DNA of 64,000 nt from an uncultured SAR86 cluster bacterium (GTDB taxonomy: Bacteria; Pseudomonadota; Gammaproteobacteria; Magnimaribacterales; D2472): the NCBI GenBank assembly GCA_902631785.1, contig CACOZT010000003.1, positions 1 through 64,000 on the forward strand, written 5' to 3'. The first letter of the stretch is position 1, and each line of letters opens with the position of its first letter. The notes beneath the pieces are model-generated. The model saw only the letters and a program-made list of their open reading frames with translations. It was not told the origin of the DNA and searched no databases. This document shows, piece after piece, positions 1 through 9,058 of the stretch. Both the position numbers and the translations under genes were made by a program.

Positions 1-2
1 AG

Positions 3-120
3 ACATCAGCTGAAGAAGCACCTGCAGAGGAAGCACCTACAGAGGAAGAGGCACCTGCAGAGGAAGCACCTGCAGAGGAAGAGACACCAGCTGAAGAAGA
101 AGCATCTGCTGAAGAAAAGC
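3..120 (+). repeat. In-frame tandem repeat encoding Glu-Glu-Ala-Pro-Ala units
   Basis: Near-identical 15-18 bp units of the form gaggaagcacctgca recur about seven times, with small insertions of gag codons. They encode a strongly acidic, probably disordered segment of the bL19 extension. Such repeats are prone to slippage, so copy number may vary between strains. Confidence 0.8.
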
Positions 121-494
121 TTACAGTTTCTCTTAAAGAGAAAACTCCTTCACAAATAATTAATGAATTTGAATCAAAACAAATGAAATCTGATCTTCCT
201 GAATTTAGGCCTGGAGATACAGTTGTTGTATCAGTGAAAGTTAGGGAAGGTGAGAGAACAAGATTACAAGCTTTTGAAGGTGTTGTGATGGGTGTTAAAA
301 AAGCTGGATTGAATTCTTCTTTTATAGTGAGAAAAATTTCCAGTGGAATTGGTGTTGAGAGAACTTTTCAAACTCATAGCCCAATGATTGATTCTATTAA
401 AGTAAAAAGAAAAGGTGATGTTCGTCAGGCTAAGTTATTCTATCTTAGAGAAAGATCCGGTAAATCTGCAAGAATTAAAGAACGTTTAGAATAG
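3..494 (+). CDS. rplS: 50S ribosomal protein bL19 with acidic N-terminal extension (5' end outside window)
   Basis: bL19 sits at the 30S-50S interface. The body from the segment [15 protein letters not shown] onward follows E. coli L19 (SNIIKQLEQEQMKQD) through [17 protein letters not shown] and YLRERSGK to the end. The first ATG inside the window (183) lies within this conserved region, so it is not the start. The frame stays open to the left edge and encodes at least 40 residues of Ala/Glu/Pro repeats in front of the L19 domain. At least 163 residues are visible against about 115 in E. coli. The true start, and whether the tail belongs to every ribosome, cannot be seen here. xerD follows 4 bp downstream. 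Confidence 0.9.
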   Translation, partial: TSAEEAPAEEAPTEEEAPAEEAPAEEETPAEEEASAEEKLTVSLKEKTPSQIINEFESKQMKSDLPEFRPGDTVVVSVKVREGERTRLQAFEGVVMGVKKAGLNSSFIVRKISSGIGVERTFQTHSPMIDSIKVKRKGDVRQAKLFYLRERSGKSARIKERLE

Positions 495-498
495 CAAA

Positions 499-1386
499 AT
501 GCAAATAACTAACAAGGAAGATTCTAACCTTAGATCTTTTTTGAATTATCTTTTAGTAGATAAAGGACTTTCAAAAAACACAGTAAAAGCATACGAAGCA
601 GACATCTCATCTTTTTTTCGTTGGTTAATTAACAAAGATCTTGAATATAAAAATCTTCAGGAGGAGCATATTAATCAATACATTTCATTCTTATTTCAAA
701 AAAAAATGAAAAGCTCCTCAGTCAATAGAAAAATATCATCAATAAAATCATTTTATATATTTTTAGTTAAAAGAAATTTTATAAAAAACTCTCCACTTAA
801 TGACGTAGTAACACCCAAGCAAGAAAAATATTTGCCAGAGTCAATGTCTGAGGATGAAGTTGATAAATTACTTAATAGTCCTAATGTTGCTAATAAAATT
901 GAGAATAGAGATAAGGCAATGATTGAGATGTTATACGCTACAGGTATGAGAATTTCTGAGTTAGTAAATCTTAAAATGACTGATGTAGATATGAAAAGAT
1001 GTGTAGTAAAAGTTTTTGGAAAAGGATCTAAGGAAAGATTAGTTCCTTTTGGAGAAACAGCCCTTGATTCATTGAAAGCATATTTAAGCGAAAGAGTGCA
1101 ATCCTCTTCAAAAGAAATTTTTCTTTCAAATAGAGGAAAAAAAATGACTAGAGTTGCATTTTGGCAAAGAGTGAAGATTTACCTTGTCAGGGAGAATTTA
1201 AAAAATTCAATATCTCCTCATACTTTAAGACATGCTTTTGCAACACACTTGTTAAATAGGGGGGCCGATCTAAGATCTGTTCAACTCCTTTTAGGCCATA
1301 GTGACTTATCAACTACTCAAATATATACTCATATAGCAAAACAAAGGTTAAGTGATGTTCTTAAAAAACACCATCCAAGAGGTTAA
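499..1386 (+). CDS. xerD: Site-specific tyrosine recombinase XerD
   Basis: XerD acts with XerC at the dif site to resolve chromosome dimers. The 295 residues match the usual length (298 in E. coli). An N-terminal SAM-like DNA-binding domain covers about 1-100, and the catalytic domain carries R151 (ATGMRISEL), K175, H241 and R244 (SPHTLRHAFATH), H267 (LLGHSDL) and nucleophile Y276 (TQIYTHI). The protein ends in HHPRG, close to the E. coli XerD terminus. It sits directly before dsbC, as in E. coli and Pseudomonas, which favours XerD over XerC. Translation is probably coupled to rplS, 4 bp upstream. Confidence 0.95.
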   Translation: MQITNKEDSNLRSFLNYLLVDKGLSKNTVKAYEADISSFFRWLINKDLEYKNLQEEHINQYISFLFQKKMKSSSVNRKISSIKSFYIFLVKRNFIKNSPLNDVVTPKQEKYLPESMSEDEVDKLLNSPNVANKIENRDKAMIEMLYATGMRISELVNLKMTDVDMKRCVVKVFGKGSKERLVPFGETALDSLKAYLSERVQSSSKEIFLSNRGKKMTRVAFWQRVKIYLVRENLKNSISPHTLRHAFATHLLNRGADLRSVQLLLGHSDLSTTQIYTHIAKQRLSDVLKKHHPRG

Positions 1387-1387
1387 T

Positions 1388-2206
1388 ATGCTTAAAAATA
1401 ATTTCGCATTTTCACTTTTATTACTGACTTCAATAAATATTTTGTCGCAAGTTACCCTTAGTGAAAATAATCTAGATAGATGCAAACATGAGAATTGTTA
1501 CAAAGAACAAATTGAAAAAATTATATCTTTAGTACTTCCAGAAGGTTCAAAAATTGAGTCAATCGAAAAGTCAGAATTTCCTGGTATCTATAAAGTTTAC
1601 TTTGGTGACATACAGCCTATTTATGTTTCTGAAGATGGAAGATATTTTTTATATGGTCAGATGTTTAAGATAGATCTTCAGACGTCATACGTAGGCGCAG
1701 ATTCTTATGGATCATATAAGAGTCTTGAACCCACTATAAAAAATCTAACTGACATGGATGTGTTTGAAAAGAGAAGATCATTGATGGAGGAAATTCAGGA
1801 AAGTGAATTAATTAGTTTTAAAGCAGCAAAAGAACAATATAGTTTAACTATTTTTACTGATGTAGATTGTGGATACTGTCGAAAATTACATAAACAAATG
1901 AAAGAATATAATGACTTAGGAATTAGCATTAGATATGCAGCATTTCCAAGATCAGGCTTGGGTACTGATACATTTACAAAAATGGTAGGTGCATGGTGTT
2001 CAGAGGATACAAAAAAAGTCCTCACTAGCCTAAAAGATGGAAAAGAACCAAGACTTGAATTTTGCGACTCTCAACCAGTAGCAAAACATTATGCTATAGG
2101 TAAAAAATTGGGTATCACAGGAACTCCTGCAATTATCACAAATGAAGGTGAACTTATGCCAGGATACTATTCACCACAAGATTTGCTTAAAAAACTTAAG
2201 AGTTAA
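1388..2206 (+). CDS. dsbC: Periplasmic thiol:disulfide interchange protein DsbC
   Basis: DsbC isomerises wrong disulfides in the periplasm as a V-shaped dimer and is kept reduced by DsbD. I use the ATG at 1388, two bases after the xerD stop, because it yields a clean signal peptide (MLKNNFAFSLLLLTSINILS). The longer reading frame from 1352 lies inside xerD. The thioredoxin-fold active site is DCGYC (about residues 160-164) and the cis-Pro motif is TGTPA (about 245-248). Two further cysteines, near 204 and 226, could form the structural disulfide known in E. coli DsbC. Length is 272 residues. Confidence 0.93.
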   Translation: MLKNNFAFSLLLLTSINILSQVTLSENNLDRCKHENCYKEQIEKIISLVLPEGSKIESIEKSEFPGIYKVYFGDIQPIYVSEDGRYFLYGQMFKIDLQTSYVGADSYGSYKSLEPTIKNLTDMDVFEKRRSLMEEIQESELISFKAAKEQYSLTIFTDVDCGYCRKLHKQMKEYNDLGISIRYAAFPRSGLGTDTFTKMVGAWCSEDTKKVLTSLKDGKEPRLEFCDSQPVAKHYAIGKKLGITGTPAIITNEGELMPGYYSPQDLLKKLKS

Positions 2207-2208
2207 AA

Positions 2209-3468
2209 ATGAACAAATTAAGAATCGGAATATGCGGTTGGGGAAATGTTGCTACGGGTCTTTTTAAAACTCTTCAAACTAATGCAGATCAAATAAAAAA
2301 AAGATGTAATCTAGAAATTGAAATTATTGCAATCGGGGCAAGGAGAGACAATCCTAAATGTGATCCAGGCAATGCAATTATTGAAAGAGATATTTTTAAA
2401 ATTATGGATCATGATATCGATGTTCTTGTTGAGCTAATTGGGGGTGTTGATGTTGCACGTGATTTAATTCTCAAAGCACTTAATAATAAAAAAAATGTAG
2501 TTACCGCTAATAAGGCAGTAATATTTAATCATGGAGACGAGCTTTTTAGTGTTGCAAACAAAAATGGAGTGAAGTTACTTTATGAATCTTCTGTTTGTGC
2601 AGGAACACCAATAATAAAACTTCTTAATCAAGAGTTAGCTGCAAGTAAAATTTCTAAAATCTCAGGCATGCTTAATGGCACCTCAAATTATATTTTATCT
2701 AATATGGAAGAAGGCATGGAGTTTGAACCAACCTTAAAACTTGCCCAAGAAAAGGGATACGCAGAACCAGACCCGTCATTTGATATTGAAGGTACTGATG
2801 CCGCTCATAAAATAGGAATATTGTCGTCACTTGCCTTTGGAAGTTCCTTGCCTCCAAAAGATTTTTATATTGAGGGCATTAATGGAATTCATAAAAGTGA
2901 CTTTGAGTATGCTCATGAAATGGGTTTCACAATTAAACATCTTGCAGTCGCGAAATTAACAAATAATTCGATCGATTTAAGAGCTCATCCAGCTCTCGTA
3001 AAGCTTGATTCATATCTTGCTAATTTAAAAGGAGTTAGGAACGGAATTGAAGTGGAAACTGACTTGCTTGGCACGTTACATATTGCAGGATCAGGAGCCG
3101 GACAAGAGGCTACTGCGTCTGGTGTCATTTCCGACTTAATTTATTTATCAGATTCAAAAATTAAAGATGTTAATAATATTAATGAGAGCATTGAGCTCGT
3201 TAAATTTATTGATTTAAATTTTCAATATTACTTCTACATTGAAGCTAGTGATGTATCCGATGCGATGCCTTCTATTTCATCTATTTTTACAAACAAAGGT
3301 GTTAGTATTGAGTCAATTAGTCAAAAAGAAAATCTTAATAATGACTTAGTGCCAATTATTATTATTACGGATCTTCTCAAAGAAAAAGATCATCATGAAT
3401 TAGTTAATAATTTATTAGAGTTAGATTCAGTTAATACAGTAAGATCTATAAGGATCGAAGCACAATAA
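2209..3468 (+). CDS. hom: Homoserine dehydrogenase (monofunctional, with ACT domain)
   Basis: It reduces aspartate semialdehyde to homoserine in threonine and methionine synthesis. The N-terminal Rossmann motif is GICGWGNVATGL (residues 7-18). The catalytic domain shows VTANKAVI, MLNGTSNYIL and the substrate-site run EPDPSFDIEGTDAAHK. A C-terminal ACT domain of about 75 residues starts near FQYYFYIEASD and suggests threonine feedback. No aspartokinase domain is fused. The gene begins 2 bp after dsbC and is followed after 1 bp by thrC, the Pseudomonas arrangement. Confidence 0.95.
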   Translation: MNKLRIGICGWGNVATGLFKTLQTNADQIKKRCNLEIEIIAIGARRDNPKCDPGNAIIERDIFKIMDHDIDVLVELIGGVDVARDLILKALNNKKNVVTANKAVIFNHGDELFSVANKNGVKLLYESSVCAGTPIIKLLNQELAASKISKISGMLNGTSNYILSNMEEGMEFEPTLKLAQEKGYAEPDPSFDIEGTDAAHKIGILSSLAFGSSLPPKDFYIEGINGIHKSDFEYAHEMGFTIKHLAVAKLTNNSIDLRAHPALVKLDSYLANLKGVRNGIEVETDLLGTLHIAGSGAGQEATASGVISDLIYLSDSKIKDVNNINESIELVKFIDLNFQYYFYIEASDVSDAMPSISSIFTNKGVSIESISQKENLNNDLVPIIIITDLLKEKDHHELVNNLLELDSVNTVRSIRIEAQ

Positions 3469-3469
3469 A

Positions 3470-4855
3470 ATGTTATTTCATAGCACAAGAGGTAATGACA
3501 ATAACAAAACTTTTGAAGAGATTTTAATGCAAGGTCTTGCAGATGATGGCGGTCTTTTTATGCCAGATTCTTGGCCGCAGGTAGACATAGACCATTTGAA
3601 AGGTCTCAATAATTTTATTGATGTAGCTAAATATATAGTGCCCATGTATACAAATTCGTCGTTTTCAACCGATGAAGTGCATGAGGTCCTTGATAATACT
3701 TGGCATGATTTTGAAGAAAAAGATTACATAAATATTGTCGATATAAACGAATCTTTATCAGTGCTGGAATTGTTTCATGGTCCAACAGCTGCATTCAAAG
3801 ATTTTGGATTACAACTCGCTGCTGCATTCTTTAACAAGACATTACAAGATCAGAATAAGACAGCTATAGTTTTTGGTGCTACTTCCGGTGATACCGGATC
3901 AGCAGCGATTGATGCTTGTAAGGAATTTAGTGCAATTAAAAGTTTTATTCTTATCCCAGACGGCAACATGTCAGATATTCAAAGAAAACAAATGACAACA
4001 GTAAATAAACCAAATGTTTTTCCCATTCTTGCTAGTGGGTCTTTTGATGATTGTCAGGATGTAGTAAAAAAAGGATTTAAGGATAGATCTTTCTTAAAAG
4101 ATGGGCAATATTTATTGGCAATAAACTCAATTAATTGGGTGAGAATAATTGGTCAAATATGCTATTACTTTTATGCTGCATTGAAGACAAACAGATTTTC
4201 AGAACCATTAAACTTTTCAGTTCCAACAGGTAATTTTGGTAATGTATTTTCATGTTACGCAGCTTCAAAAATGGGAATGCCTCTATCAAAAATAGTCGTT
4301 GCAGTTAATAGTAATGATATTTTAGATAGATTTTTTCAACACAATGATTATTCTAAAAACAAAGTAAGTGAAACAATATCACCAAGTATGGATATTAGTG
4401 TTGCGAGTAACTTTGAAAGATTAATCTATGATTTTTACCTCAACAGAGATTCAGAGTTATGTTCAAATTTATATTCCAAATTTCCCGTTGAAAGCATCAG
4501 CTTAGATGAAGACATCTGGAAAAAGTCATCAAGTCTTTTTATGAGCTTTAGTGTTGATGATAATTCTACATTCAAATGCATGAAGAATTACTTCGATAAT
4601 TTAGGTTATATAATGGATCCTCATACTGCTGTAGGTGCTGATGCTGTATCTAAATTAAATGATAGACTCGAAAATAAAACAGTTATTCTTTCAACTGCTC
4701 ATCCTGCAAAATTTCCAAATGCCCTAGAAAAAGCTGGCATTAATTTGACAACCATACCCAAAAATTTAAAAAAGGTTCTCGATAAAAAAGAAATTTCATT
4801 TAAATTAAGCCCATTTGATAATTCAATTTTTGAATTTATACAACAAAACAGTTAA
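3470..4855 (+). CDS. thrC: Threonine synthase
   Basis: This PLP enzyme converts O-phosphohomoserine to threonine, the last step of the pathway shared with the upstream hom. PLP probably binds K110 in the motif FHGPTAAFKDFG, and the phosphate-binding segment is ATSGDTGSAA. The N-terminal part (STRG..., GGLFMPDSWP) is typical of the long ThrC type; length is 461 residues. recJ, which follows thrC in many relatives, is missing, and prfB starts 2 bp downstream. Confidence 0.95.
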   Translation: MLFHSTRGNDNNKTFEEILMQGLADDGGLFMPDSWPQVDIDHLKGLNNFIDVAKYIVPMYTNSSFSTDEVHEVLDNTWHDFEEKDYINIVDINESLSVLELFHGPTAAFKDFGLQLAAAFFNKTLQDQNKTAIVFGATSGDTGSAAIDACKEFSAIKSFILIPDGNMSDIQRKQMTTVNKPNVFPILASGSFDDCQDVVKKGFKDRSFLKDGQYLLAINSINWVRIIGQICYYFYAALKTNRFSEPLNFSVPTGNFGNVFSCYAASKMGMPLSKIVVAVNSNDILDRFFQHNDYSKNKVSETISPSMDISVASNFERLIYDFYLNRDSELCSNLYSKFPVESISLDEDIWKKSSSLFMSFSVDDNSTFKCMKNYFDNLGYIMDPHTAVGADAVSKLNDRLENKTVILSTAHPAKFPNALEKAGINLTTIPKNLKKVLDKKEISFKLSPFDNSIFEFIQQNS

Positions 4856-4857
4856 TT

Positions 4858-5955
4858 ATGGATCTGCAAGAATTAAAACTTTCATTATCTGATATGGAAG
4901 CAAGATTGAAAGACATTAAAGAAAATGTTCTTTTTATCGATGACAAAAAAACCAGATTAAATGAAATAGATAACAATTTGTCAAAAGAAGAAGTATGGTC
5001 AGATTTAACACTCTCACAGAAGCTTAGTAAAGAAAAAACAACATTAGAAAAAAGCATAAAAATGTTTGATGACGTATCAAGAAAACTTTCTGATTCAGTT
5101 GTCTTGTTAGAGGTATCAATTGAAGAAAATGATGATAGCTCTATAAATGATATTTTAAGTGAAAGAAATGAAATTATGGCTGTACTTGAAGAGCTTGAAT
5201 TTAGCAAAATGTTTAGCAAAAAAATGGATTCATCATCTGCATTTGTGGAGATTCAATCAGGATCAGGCGGAACTGAAGCACAAGATTGGGCTGAAATGCT
5301 GCTAAGAATGTATACAAAGTGGGCAGAAAGTAGGGGTTTTACTACTGAGTTGGTTGAAATATCTCATGGTGATGTTGCTGGCATAAAGTCAGCCTCACTG
5401 TATGTTGACGGCGATCATGCATATGGATGGCTGAGAACTGAAACTGGAATACATAGGCTGGTTAGGAAATCTCCATTTGACTCAGGAAATAGAAGACATA
5501 CATCCTTTGCTTCAGTATTTATTTCACCAGAAATAGATGATTCCATTGAGATAAACATAAATAAAGCAGATTTAAGAGTAGATACTTATAGAGCATCAGG
5601 AGCTGGTGGACAGCATGTTAATAAAACCGACTCAGCTGTAAGATTAACTCATGTACCAACTGGACTAGTTGCTCAATCGCAAAGTGATAGGTCTCAACAT
5701 AAAAATAAAGAAAATGCATTAAAACAATTAAAATCTAAGCTTTACGAGTTAGAATTACAAAAACAAAATGAAGAACAGCAAATTCTTGAAGACAGTAAGT
5801 CAGACATAGGTTGGGGGAGTCAAATAAGATCATATGTTCTGGACCAATCAAGAATCAAGGATTTGAGAACAAATTATGAAACAGGAAACACAACAGCAGT
5901 TTTAAATGGTGATTTAGATGATTTCATGAAGTCATCCCTAAAAGCAGGCGTATAA
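4858..5955 (+). CDS. prfB: Peptide chain release factor 2 (no programmed frameshift)
   Basis: RF2 ends translation at UGA and UAA codons. The stop-recognition tripeptide SPF lies at residues 205-207 and the peptidyl-transferase GGQ at 250-252, the same numbering as in E. coli RF2. The gene is one uninterrupted frame. At codons 25-27 it reads CTT TTT ATC, where E. coli has CTT TGA C and shifts +1. The slippery CTT is kept but the in-frame TGA is gone, so the classical autoregulation cannot work. It abuts lysS with no gap (TAA then ATG), as in many proteobacteria. Confidence 0.96.
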   Translation: MDLQELKLSLSDMEARLKDIKENVLFIDDKKTRLNEIDNNLSKEEVWSDLTLSQKLSKEKTTLEKSIKMFDDVSRKLSDSVVLLEVSIEENDDSSINDILSERNEIMAVLEELEFSKMFSKKMDSSSAFVEIQSGSGGTEAQDWAEMLLRMYTKWAESRGFTTELVEISHGDVAGIKSASLYVDGDHAYGWLRTETGIHRLVRKSPFDSGNRRHTSFASVFISPEIDDSIEININKADLRVDTYRASGAGGQHVNKTDSAVRLTHVPTGLVAQSQSDRSQHKNKENALKQLKSKLYELELQKQNEEQQILEDSKSDIGWGSQIRSYVLDQSRIKDLRTNYETGNTTAVLNGDLDDFMKSSLKAGV

Positions 5956-7446
5956 ATGGATAAAGAAAATATAAGTGGCGAAAAAGCCCTCATTGAAGAG
6001 AGACGTAAAAAGTTAGATCAACTAAGAGACAGAGGAGATGCTTACGGCAATTCTTTTAAGCCAAAAAATAATGCATTGAATCTTCATGAAGAATATGGCG
6101 ATATTTCAAAAGAAGATCTAGCGAAAATGAATATAAAAGATATCTCTGTAGCAGGTCGAATTGTTTTAAAAAGAGTTATGGGCAATGCAAGCTTTGCCAC
6201 ATTAAGGGATTCATCTGGTGATATTCAAATATACGTAACAAAAAATAATGTTGATGAAAGTGTATATGAAGATTTTAAAACATGGGATCTAGGAGATATT
6301 GTTGGAGTATCTGGTTCTTTGTTTCGTACCAAAACTGATGAATTAACTATTGATGTATGGGATTTGGAAATGATAACAAAGTCATTACGCCCAATGCCAG
6401 AAAAGTTTAAAGGCCTAACAGATATAGAAGCAAGATATAGACAAAGATATCTAGATTTGATGACAAATAATGAAACAAAAGAAGTCTTTATCAAAAGAAC
6501 AAAAATTATTGATTCTCTGAGAAAAAAAATGAACGAATGTGGCTATTTGGAAGTTGAGACGCCAATGATGCATCCCTTAGCTGGTGGAGCAGTAGCACGA
6601 CCATTTGTAACTCAACATAATGCTCTTGGACAAGACCTTTATTTAAGAATCGCGCCTGAATTATATTTAAAAAGACTATTAGTAGGTGGTTTTGATCGCG
6701 TGTTTGAAATTAATAGAAGTTTTAGGAATGAGGGCTTATCTACAAAACATAACCCTGAATTTACAATGATGGAGTGGTATCAAGCCTATGCCAGTATGCA
6801 AGATCAGATGGATTTAACAAAAGATATTATTTTGAATGCTGCTAAGGCAGCTGAATGTAAATCAAAAATTGAGTGGGGAGATATTAAAATTGACCTTGAT
6901 AATTTTAAACAATCTACTCTCACAGATTTAGTTATCGAATTTAATAAAGAATTAAACAAGGATGACTTAAGTGATATGAAAAAACTTCAAAATATTTTAA
7001 CCAATAACAAAGTAAAAGTTGAAAAAAGTTGGGGTATTGGCAGAATTCTTTTAGAGGTATTTGAAGCAACTGTAGAAAGCAAGCTCATTGATCCGACATT
7101 TGTTACTGAATATCCTGTTGAGGTTTCACCATTATCTAGAAGAAACGAAGAAAATCCTGATTATGCTGATAGATTTGAATTATTTATCGGTGGAAAAGAG
7201 TTTGCTAATGGTTTTTGTGAGCTAAATGATCCTGATGACCAAGCCTCTAGATTTGAAGAACAAGTAGCTGCAAAGGATTCTGGTGATAAAGAGGCTATGG
7301 ACTATGATCAAGATTATATTACTGCCCTTGAACATGGTATGCCACCAGCAGTAGGTGTCGGAATGGGTGTTGATAGGTTAGTTATGCTATTAACTAATCA
7401 GTCATCTATAAGAGATGTATTATTGTTTCCCCAATTAAAATCTTAA
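5956..7446 (+). CDS. lysS: Lysine--tRNA ligase (class II)
   Basis: It charges tRNA-Lys. An N-terminal OB-fold anticodon domain (ISVAGRIVLKRVMGNASFA, near residue 60) is followed by the class II core. Motif 2 is FRNEGLSTKHNPEFTMMEW and motif 3 is GVGMGVDRLVMLL close to the C terminus. The 496 residues match the family. Cotranscription with prfB is likely, given the zero-base junction. It ends 10 bp from a convergent gene. Confidence 0.96.
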   Translation: MDKENISGEKALIEERRKKLDQLRDRGDAYGNSFKPKNNALNLHEEYGDISKEDLAKMNIKDISVAGRIVLKRVMGNASFATLRDSSGDIQIYVTKNNVDESVYEDFKTWDLGDIVGVSGSLFRTKTDELTIDVWDLEMITKSLRPMPEKFKGLTDIEARYRQRYLDLMTNNETKEVFIKRTKIIDSLRKKMNECGYLEVETPMMHPLAGGAVARPFVTQHNALGQDLYLRIAPELYLKRLLVGGFDRVFEINRSFRNEGLSTKHNPEFTMMEWYQAYASMQDQMDLTKDIILNAAKAAECKSKIEWGDIKIDLDNFKQSTLTDLVIEFNKELNKDDLSDMKKLQNILTNNKVKVEKSWGIGRILLEVFEATVESKLIDPTFVTEYPVEVSPLSRRNEENPDYADRFELFIGGKEFANGFCELNDPDDQASRFEEQVAAKDSGDKEAMDYDQDYITALEHGMPPAVGVGMGVDRLVMLLTNQSSIRDVLLFPQLKS

Positions 7447-7456
7447 CTTAAAATTA

Positions 7457-7918
7457 TTACCATCTAAACTTATCGAAATTTTCTGGGTTTGCCCAACCCT
7501 TAGGATTATTCCAAGTTCTTTTATTGTTGTAAGTTTTTAAGTTATATGAAAAACACTTTAATTTATTATTTTTATCAAACAGCTCTGTTTGAAATCCGAG
7601 CCTTAGCATAGTTTCATTAGTCTCATCATCATTACTAAAGTCGGTGAATATTGCAATTTTGTGACTTATAAGATTTTTAATTGTTCCGATATTGGATTCA
7701 GATGTTCGCATATCATCAAGAATTAAAAATAAATCAAAGTTTTCATTTGATACTTTTTCAATACTAGTTCCTATAGATAAAGATTCTATGTTGAGCTTTT
7801 CTATTCTTTTTATTAGTTTAGATATATCTTGCGCTGTAAAAATAAAAATATTTTTTGGATTTTCATCCGCAATGATATTTGTAATATAGCTATGAAGGAT
7901 TTTTTCTTTCTTTGTCAT
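7457..7918 (-). CDS. Uncharacterised conserved protein next to mdh
   Basis: I do not recognise a function. The 153 residues have no signal peptide or membrane segment. The N-terminal half is predicted alpha/beta (NIFIFTAQDI, FDLFLILDD). The C-terminal tail is rich in Trp, Asn and Pro (TWNNPKGWANPENFDKFRW), and I recall a similar ending in small uncharacterised Pseudomonas proteins (possibly DUF6231). Its start overlaps the mdh stop by 4 bp (ATGA), so it is probably translated together with mdh. Confidence 0.75.
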   Translation of the reverse strand: MTKKEKILHSYITNIIADENPKNIFIFTAQDISKLIKRIEKLNIESLSIGTSIEKVSNENFDLFLILDDMRTSESNIGTIKNLISHKIAIFTDFSNDDETNETMLRLGFQTELFDKNNKLKCFSYNLKTYNNKRTWNNPKGWANPENFDKFRW

Positions 7919-8913
7919 TTCATGAGATGTTTAACAGCGTCTCTCTCTGAAAGAAGCTCATCTATGGATACCTTAAATTTGGTTTTTGCAAAATCAGATA
8001 AAGAAATATCTCTTTTTATTTCAATTGTGCCATCATCAAGAGTCATTAATGGATAACCGCAAATAATTCCCTCAGGTACATCGTATGCTCCGTCACTTGC
8101 AATGGCGGCGCTAAAGCAATTGCCAGGCTCTGTAGGATTCTCGCATGCAATAACAGTATCTATTGCTGCTTTTGCAGCAGATGTTGCCGAGGAAGCGCCC
8201 CTTGCGTCTATTACAGCTTTTCCTCTTTGTTGGACATTTGGAATGAATTCTGATTCAATCCAATTCATATCATTAATTACTGAGCTGCCCAGATCTCCAG
8301 ATATAAGAGCATTTTCTGAGTCAGGATACATAGTTGGACTGTGATTTCCCCAGATAATCATATTTTTTACATCGGATACATTATTATTTGTTTTTTTTGC
8401 GAGGATTGATTTTGCTCTGTTAGAATCAAGCATCGTCATTGCCATCCAAAGTTGATTATCATTATTTGCTGCATGTTTCCCAATAAATGCATTAGTATTT
8501 GCAGGATTTCCAACAACTAAAATTTTGGCATTATCTTTTCCATAACTTCCAATAGCTTTACCTTGTTCAACAAAAATACCACCATTAATACTTAAAAGAT
8601 CTGACCTTTCTTCAATTTTCTTACCGTTATAAACGATCCCCCTTGGTATACTTCCAACAAGCAAAAACCAATCAGCATCTTTTGATGCTTCTTCAAAATT
8701 ATCGGTATAAGTAACTTTTCCCATTTGGGGGAAATATGAATCTTCTAATTCCATTACCAAACCCTTTAATTTATCAACGACTTGAGGAATCTCTACTAAC
8801 GCTAAATCAACAATCCTATCTCCAAATGTATTCCCATCGATTAATCTTGGTATCAAAGAATATGCAATCTGACCTGCAGCACCTGTAACAACGACTTTTA
8901 TAGATTTGTCCAT
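7915..8913 (-). CDS. mdh: Malate dehydrogenase
   Basis: It interconverts malate and oxaloacetate in the TCA cycle. The cofactor loop is TGAAGQIAYSL at residues 10-20, the substrate Asn/Asp region is VVGNPANTNAF, and the catalytic His lies in IWGNHSPTMYPD. The long N-terminal loop (LIDGNTFGDRIVDLALVEIP) marks the cytosolic-type, 330-residue MDH subfamily rather than the 312-residue E. coli type. It is the first gene of a minus-strand pair. The 145 bp to the divergent dehydrogenase at 9059 must hold both promoters; I could not pick out convincing boxes there. Confidence 0.94.
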   Translation of the reverse strand: MDKSIKVVVTGAAGQIAYSLIPRLIDGNTFGDRIVDLALVEIPQVVDKLKGLVMELEDSYFPQMGKVTYTDNFEEASKDADWFLLVGSIPRGIVYNGKKIEERSDLLSINGGIFVEQGKAIGSYGKDNAKILVVGNPANTNAFIGKHAANNDNQLWMAMTMLDSNRAKSILAKKTNNNVSDVKNMIIWGNHSPTMYPDSENALISGDLGSSVINDMNWIESEFIPNVQQRGKAVIDARGASSATSAAKAAIDTVIACENPTEPGNCFSAAIASDGAYDVPEGIICGYPLMTLDDGTIEIKRDISLSDFAKTKFKVSIDELLSERDAVKHLMK

Positions 8914-9058
8914 TAAAAATCCTTAAAAAAACTGAATATATATTATATTCTTAAATCAATTTGTAATCCTTAGTTTTGTATCGTAGTAAATGATATTTTT
9001 TTTGATTAAAATATCAACAATTCAATTCAAAGTTTCTTAATTATATTGGAGAAAAGAC

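Noticed and set aside
183..494. rplS starting at the ATG at 183
   Set aside because: Residues upstream of that ATG match the N terminus of E. coli L19, and the frame is open to the window edge.
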